From contig NZ_LMKQ01000003.1 in the NCBI RefSeq assembly GCF_001421565.1, positions 94,588 through 158,587 of the forward strand: DNA of 64,000 nt, given 5' to 3'. The DNA comes from Agromyces sp. Leaf222 (GTDB lineage Bacteria > Actinomycetota > Actinomycetes > Actinomycetales > Microbacteriaceae). This document shows positions 60,002 to 64,000 of the stretch, one piece after another. The translations under genes and the position numbers were made by a program. The notes under the pieces are model-generated. The model was not told the DNA's origin, ran no database searches, and was given only the letters and a program-made list of their open reading frames with translations. Numbering within the stretch: the first letter of the stretch is position 1; the number at the start of each line of letters is the position of its first letter.

Positions 60002-60670
60002 TCAGGTGCGCAGCTCGTGCCGCACGGGCTTCACACGCTCGGGCGCATCCGCAGCCGCGACCCACTCGCACGTGAACGCCCCGCGGTATCCGAACAGGAA
60101 CCCGAACCGGTCGTTGCGCACCTCGAGCTCGATGACGAACTGCTCCAGCTCGTCGTCGTACCGCTCGTGCAGGTGAGCCCGGCCGCTGAAGAGCATCGGG
60201 AACTGGAACGCGATCGCGCCCTCGTAGAACCGCTGCGCACCCGAGGTGAGCCGGAGCCCGCCGTCGTCGTCGACGGCGAGGTCGAGGTCGACCGCGAGAT
60301 GCTGGTGCGTGCCGAGGTAGTCGACGACGCGCCCCTCGACGAGGATCATCGTGGCGTCGAAGCGCCGCCGATGCCCGCGGATCTCGTACTCCCGCACGAA
60401 CGTCACGGTCTCGCGTCCGAACGGATCGAGGTACGGATGGTTGTCGATGCGGAACGGCACGTCGGTGCCGACATCGGGCACGAGGATGTTGCGCAGGCGC
60501 CCGATCTGCAGGAACGGCACGGTCCACCAGGGCCCTCGGCGCACCTCGCTCATGACGCCGCGTCCGATGCACGCCTCTGCGGCGTCGAGCCCGACGCCGA
60601 AGCGGCGCTGCAGCATCGGATGCAGGCGGCCGAAGTCGTCGCCGAGTGCCTGCTCGAAGATCGAGGTCAC
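60002..60670 (-). CDS. DUF4166-family protein
   Basis: A protein of 222 residues from a GTG at 60668-60670. It resembles DUF4166: IFEQALGDDFGRLHPMLQRR at the start, GRLRNILVPDVGTDVPFRID, NHPYLDPFGRETVTFVREY, LRLTSGAQRFYEGAIAFQFP and FGFLFGYRGAFTCEW at the end. The family often occurs fused or beside saccharopine-reductase-like or SRPBCC genes and may be lipocalin/SRPBCC-like in fold; no function is known. Its start overlaps the stop of the SRPBCC gene by 4 bases (GTGA), so the two are made together. Confidence 0.8.
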   Translation of the reverse strand: MTSIFEQALGDDFGRLHPMLQRRFGVGLDAAEACIGRGVMSEVRRGPWWTVPFLQIGRLRNILVPDVGTDVPFRIDNHPYLDPFGRETVTFVREYEIRGHRRRFDATMILVEGRVVDYLGTHQHLAVDLDLAVDDDGGLRLTSGAQRFYEGAIAFQFPMLFSGRAHLHERYDDELEQFVIELEVRNDRFGFLFGYRGAFTCEWVAAADAPERVKPVRHELRT

Positions 60671-61362
60671 GAGGCGCCTTTGTCGATGGCGGGGCCGACG
60701 GAGTCGAGGCCGCCGGGCTCGGGCAACGTCGCGAGCGTGCTCGGCGCCCCGGCGAGATGGTCGGCGCGACGGATGCCGCCGGCCGGCGCCCTGCGGCACC
60801 GCCCGGCCCTCGGCCGGTCGCCGCGCCTGAACCACAGCACGCTGTGCAGCGGCCACCGTTCCGGCTCCTCGCCGCGCTCGATCCAGATGCGGAGGCGGTC
60901 GAAGCTCCACGCCGTCGCCCAGCCCAGCAGGGGCCGCACGACGACGTCGAGCGCACCCCAGCCCGGCTCATAGTCGTAGCCGGTGATGAAGCGCGTGCCC
61001 CCGGCATCCGTCGTGTACCGCCAGTAGCCCCGACCCGAGCGGATCGGCGAGAGGTGGTCGGAGGTCGAGAAGCGCAGCGCCGAGGTGCGCGAGCCGTCGG
61101 GTCGGTCGGTCTCGCCGAGGCTCACGCCGACGCCGTGCACGGTGTGGAACGGCACGCGGCGGGTGTACGTGAAGCGCCGCGCCGCGGCATCCGTCGTGCC
61201 GACTCCGGCGCGGCGACCGCTCGCGGGCGACGCAGGTTCGGGCACGATGCTCGAGAACCGGAGATCCCACCTGGCGTGCTCCGACGGCTCCTGGCTCAGC
61301 CGCCACACGTGTTCGAGGTCGGCGGCGATCGTCGTCTCGACGTAGATGCCCGAACGTGCCAC
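60667..61362 (-). CDS. SRPBCC-family (polyketide-cyclase-like) protein
   Basis: A protein of 231 residues. The START/SRPBCC pattern is VETTIAADLEHVWRLSQEPS, EHARWDLRFSSI and, after several strands, GTRFITGYDYEPGWGALDVV with a long final helix region. Such proteins have a deep hydrophobic cavity for lipids or polyketide-like ligands. The last 40 residues are a basic, low-complexity tail (RRAPAGGIRRADHLAGAPST). GTG at 61360-61362; on the minus strand TAGCCT (61374-61369) is 6 nt upstream, suggesting a leaderless operon with the DUF4166 gene. Confidence 0.78.
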   Translation of the reverse strand: MARSGIYVETTIAADLEHVWRLSQEPSEHARWDLRFSSIVPEPASPASGRRAGVGTTDAAARRFTYTRRVPFHTVHGVGVSLGETDRPDGSRTSALRFSTSDHLSPIRSGRGYWRYTTDAGGTRFITGYDYEPGWGALDVVVRPLLGWATAWSFDRLRIWIERGEEPERWPLHSVLWFRRGDRPRAGRCRRAPAGGIRRADHLAGAPSTLATLPEPGGLDSVGPAIDKGAS

Positions 61363-61391
61363 CCGTCGAGGCTAGCGCCTCGTCGACCGGG

Positions 61392-62324
61392 TCAGGCGAG
61401 GCGTGCGACCGCGTCGACCATGCCCGCCCAGAACCGCTCGACGTCGAGGTCGACGGCCACCCAGGCGTTCGGTTCACGCCCGAGCATGCCGTCGAAGTCG
61501 ACGCTCGTCGCCCCGGCGGTCTCGGTGCCGGCCAGCTCGACGTCGAGGCGCGTGTGCCGCAGCTCGACGGCTGCCGGATCGGCGAGCACGGCGACCGCGA
61601 CCGGGTCGTGCAACGGCCCGTCGGGCATGCCGAACACCTCGTCGTTGGTGCGGCAGAAGAACTCGAGCAGCTCGTCGCCGAAGGCCGCGGTGCGCGTGCC
61701 GACCGCGGCGAGGCGCGCACGGACCGCCGGCGTCACGAGCGCGCGATGCGTCACGTTGAGGCCGACCATCGTGAACCGGATGCCGCTGCGCAGCACGAGG
61801 TCGAGCGCCTCGGGGTCGACGAGGGCGTTGAACTCGGCGTACGGGGTCGCGTTGCCGCGCTCGGTGGAGCCGCCCATCCAGACGATCTCGCGGATGCGCG
61901 GTGCAAGCTCCGGCCGGTCGCGCAGCAGCACCGCGACGTTCGTGATGGGACCGGTCGCGACGATCGCGACCGGATCGGCGGACGCCTCGAGCACGTCGGA
62001 CATGAGCTCGGTCGCCGTTCGCGGGTCGAGCGGCACGCTCGGCTCGGGCAGCACGGGCCCGCCGAGCCCGTTCTCGCCGTGGATCCACTCGGCGGTCACG
62101 AGCGGGCGCACGAGCGGCCCCGGGGCGCCGGCCGCGACCGGAACGCCGACGACGCCCGCGACCGACAGCACGATGCGCGCGTTGCGGCTCGTGTGCTCGA
62201 GGGGCACGTTGCCGCCGACCGTGGTGACCGCGAGCAGCTCGATCGACGGATGCCCGGCCGCGAGCCACAGCGCGAAGACATCGTCATGACCCGGATCGCA
62301 GTCCAGGATCACCGGAACGGTCAC
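61392..62324 (-). CDS. Inosine-uridine-type nucleoside hydrolase
   Basis: A protein of 310 residues. The calcium-binding motif DCDPGHDD (D8, D10, D14, D15) is at the N-terminus; VTTVGGNVPLEHTSRNA, IVATGPITNVAVLLRD, IVWMGGSTERGNATPYAEFN and LHDPVAVAVLADP complete the family signature. The enzyme cleaves the N-glycosidic bond of ribonucleosides to base and ribose. GTG 62322-62324 is chosen so that DCDPG follows at once; the longer frame lies in the neighbouring gene. The GTG overlaps that gene's stop by 4 bases (GTGA), so translation is coupled. Confidence 0.93.
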   Translation of the reverse strand: MTVPVILDCDPGHDDVFALWLAAGHPSIELLAVTTVGGNVPLEHTSRNARIVLSVAGVVGVPVAAGAPGPLVRPLVTAEWIHGENGLGGPVLPEPSVPLDPRTATELMSDVLEASADPVAIVATGPITNVAVLLRDRPELAPRIREIVWMGGSTERGNATPYAEFNALVDPEALDLVLRSGIRFTMVGLNVTHRALVTPAVRARLAAVGTRTAAFGDELLEFFCRTNDEVFGMPDGPLHDPVAVAVLADPAAVELRHTRLDVELAGTETAGATSVDFDGMLGREPNAWVAVDLDVERFWAGMVDAVARLA

Positions 62325-64000
62325 GCCGTGGGGCCCGGCCCGGCGATCGAGCCCGTGAGCGGCTCGCCGCCGGCACGGTTGGCGAAGCAGTAGTACGTGC
62401 GCTCGCCCGCGGCCCACTGCTCCTCGGTCACGGGGTAGCTGCCCTGCACCTGCAGGTCGGGAACGCCGGCCGCAGCGGCCACGTCGATGATGCCGGCCGC
62501 CGTGCAGAGGGTGTTCATCTGCGCGCCGAGCTCGGCCTCGCCGGGGAATACCGCCGCCTCGTCACCGGGGAGCGTGCCGCGGTAGACGAGCTGGGCCGCA
62601 TGCGCGACGCCGCAGTCCACGACGGTGTACTCCTCATCCCACGCGGACGCGAACGGGTCGAGGCACTCGCCGCCGAACAGCGTGTTCCACGCGTGCACGC
62701 CCATCGGCTGCGGTGCGGTGGGCTCGGGAGCGGGGGTGTCGGATGCCGCTTCGCCCTCGGTCTGGCTCGCCGTCGGGCCGCTGGTCGATGCGAGTCCGCC
62801 GCCGACCAGTTTCGTGCCGAAGAAGAAGAGCCCGGCGAGCACGACGAGCACGAGCAGTCCGCCGGCCACCCAGATCAAGGGCCTGGCCGGGCCTCGCCCG
62901 CCGGGGTCCTTGCCGGAGCCGGAGCCTCCCGACCCGCTGCCGCCGGATGCACCGGAACCGCCGTTGGAGCGACCGGCGCTGCCAGCGCCGTATCCGTTGC
63001 CGGCACCGGACGAGGCGAAGCCGCCGTTGCCGCCGCTCGCACCGCGCGATGCGCCGCCGCCGGAGTCGCCTCGGCCCGCACCTGCGCCTGCGGCGCCACC
63101 TGCGCCGCTCGAGGAGGCACCGGATGCCGCGGCGAACGCCGCGAACCCGCCGGCCGATGCGCCGACCCCGGTCGCGGCCGCTGCGGAGGAGACTTGCACC
63201 GGCCCGGTCGGCTCGAACAACGAGGCGAAGGGGTTGTCGTCGTCGGACTGGTCCGCATCGGCGTGCGAATCGGTTGCCCACGGGTCGGTGGAGGCGATCG
63301 GCATGCGCTGCGTCGCGGTCGGAATCTGCTGCGTCGCGAAGGCGTCGTCCGCAGCGCCCGCGAAGGCGAACGGATCGTTCGTGAACGCCTCGGTCTGTGC
63401 GTGCTCGGAGTGGCCGGGCACGACCGGGAGCATCGCGGTGGCTGCCGGCGGCTCTTCGGACGCCGGTGCGGAGAACCAGTCGCCGGCGTCGGATCCGAAG
63501 GCATCGTCGGCCGAGAGGTCGTCTTCGGCCGACGGAACGGGAGCCTCGGCCGGCCGGCGCAGGACGCCGGGCGCTCCGGAGGCTGCAGTGGCCGACGCGG
63601 CGACGGCCGCCGCCCCGCCGAACGCGAGCGCGCGGAGCGGGGAACCGAGGGGCTGGTCGGCGCGGGGGTCTTCGGCCGTCGGGTCGGGGCTGATGCCCCA
63701 CTGGTAGCCGGGCTCCTCGTCGTCGCCCGCCGGAGCGGGCTCGTCGTGCCGGTCGTCACCGGGCACGTTCGACCAGGCTCGCGCGGCCCCGAACTGCGGC
63801 ACGGAGGGCGTCTCGTCGACGCCGAGGTCGTCGTCGTCGTCTTCGTCGGCGAACGAGAGGCCAAGGCCCGCGAGCCCGTCGGACTCGGACTCGGACTCGC
63901 CCTGCGCATGCGGCGCGGGCTCCGACTCGACCGGGGTCAGCCGGTCGTACGGGGAGGTCTCGGCGGCGAACGCCGCGAAGCGCCCGCGGTCTGCGACGGG
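62321..64000 (-). CDS. One-pass membrane protein with septum-formation-like domain (5' end missing)
   Basis: The frame is open to the right edge, so at least 559 residues are present and the start lies outside. Order: a long, acidic, low-complexity N-terminal part (DEDDDDDLG, PAPAGDDEEPG) with Ala/Gly/Ser-rich repeats (GAGGAAGAGAGRGDSG), a membrane segment (PLIWVAGGLLVLVVLAGLFF), a short linker, and an extracellular domain of about 130 residues with four cysteines: GVHAWNTLFGGECLDPFASAW, VVDCGVAHAAQLVYRG, NTLCTAAG and RTYYCFANR. C..P...W....vV.C...H..ev resembles the Septum_formation (PF13845-like) domain of actinobacterial envelope proteins. A ligand or peptidoglycan role is possible. Confidence 0.75.
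   Translation of the reverse strand, partial: PVADRGRFAAFAAETSPYDRLTPVESEPAPHAQGESESESDGLAGLGLSFADEDDDDDLGVDETPSVPQFGAARAWSNVPGDDRHDEPAPAGDDEEPGYQWGISPDPTAEDPRADQPLGSPLRALAFGGAAAVAASATAASGAPGVLRRPAEAPVPSAEDDLSADDAFGSDAGDWFSAPASEEPPAATAMLPVVPGHSEHAQTEAFTNDPFAFAGAADDAFATQQIPTATQRMPIASTDPWATDSHADADQSDDDNPFASLFEPTGPVQVSSAAAATGVGASAGGFAAFAAASGASSSGAGGAAGAGAGRGDSGGGASRGASGGNGGFASSGAGNGYGAGSAGRSNGGSGASGGSGSGGSGSGKDPGGRGPARPLIWVAGGLLVLVVLAGLFFFGTKLVGGGLASTSGPTASQTEGEAASDTPAPEPTAPQPMGVHAWNTLFGGECLDPFASAWDEEYTVVDCGVAHAAQLVYRGTLPGDEAAVFPGEAELGAQMNTLCTAAGIIDVAAAAGVPDLQVQGSYPVTEEQWAAGERTYYCFANRAGGEPLTGSIAGPGPTA

Overview
The window is a contiguous piece of a high-GC actinobacterial chromosome, most likely from the family Microbacteriaceae (Agromyces-like). 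The evidence is strong G/C third-position bias, tightly packed operons joined by ATGA or GTGA overlaps, frequent GTG starts, many genes with a TANNNT hexamer only 5-8 nt before the start codon (leaderless promoters), and the recurring GGATGCC/GGCATCC word in genes and terminators. I see no rRNA, tRNA, CRISPR array, transposase or phage gene. The layout is that of a stable chromosomal region, with about 57 protein genes, two of them cut by the window edges.

Region by region: 1-5 kb carries the end of a LacI-type regulator, then a LytS/LytTR two-component system fused by overlaps to a DUF485 protein and an SSS-family sodium:solute symporter (a monocarboxylate-uptake module by analogy), then a TauE/SafE permease. 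5-17 kb holds a GNAT acetyltransferase, a small charged protein and an 11-kb gene for a secreted, C-terminally anchored repeat protein of about 3,680 residues. 17-25 kb has an alkylsulfatase, purA with a DUF3151 gene, argG, a small secreted protein and cardiolipin synthase. 25-34.5 kb has three TetR-controlled membrane or transport modules (degenerate ABC protein plus YhgE/Pip exporter, two small membrane proteins, a DHA2 MFS exporter) and CorA.

34.7-43.9 kb is the most remarkable part. It is one nine-gene, end-to-end overlapping operon that encodes a polyprenyl diphosphate synthase, a myo-inositol-phosphate-synthase-like enzyme, a UbiA prenyltransferase, a TIM-barrel protein, EboA, EboB (TatD-like), EboE, EboF (phosphodiesterase family) and IPP isomerase. 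This is an Ebo metabolite-handling cluster built into an isoprenoid pathway. A plausible product is a prenylated cyclitol-derived compound that is processed or delivered outside the membrane.

44-64 kb contains a TrmH methyltransferase, mntH with two operator-like dyads, a repetitive secreted protein, an esterase, a rhamnogalacturonan lyase, an MntR-type regulator that probably controls mntH, two VOC proteins (one divergent from a MarR gene with twin perfect operators), a cNMP-domain/thioredoxin-reductase-like flavoprotein paired with a UBP zinc-finger protein, a HAD phosphatase, an aldo/keto reductase divergent from a MocR-type regulator, several membrane or lipid-binding-like proteins, a nucleoside hydrolase and the C-terminal part of a one-pass membrane protein that runs off the right edge.
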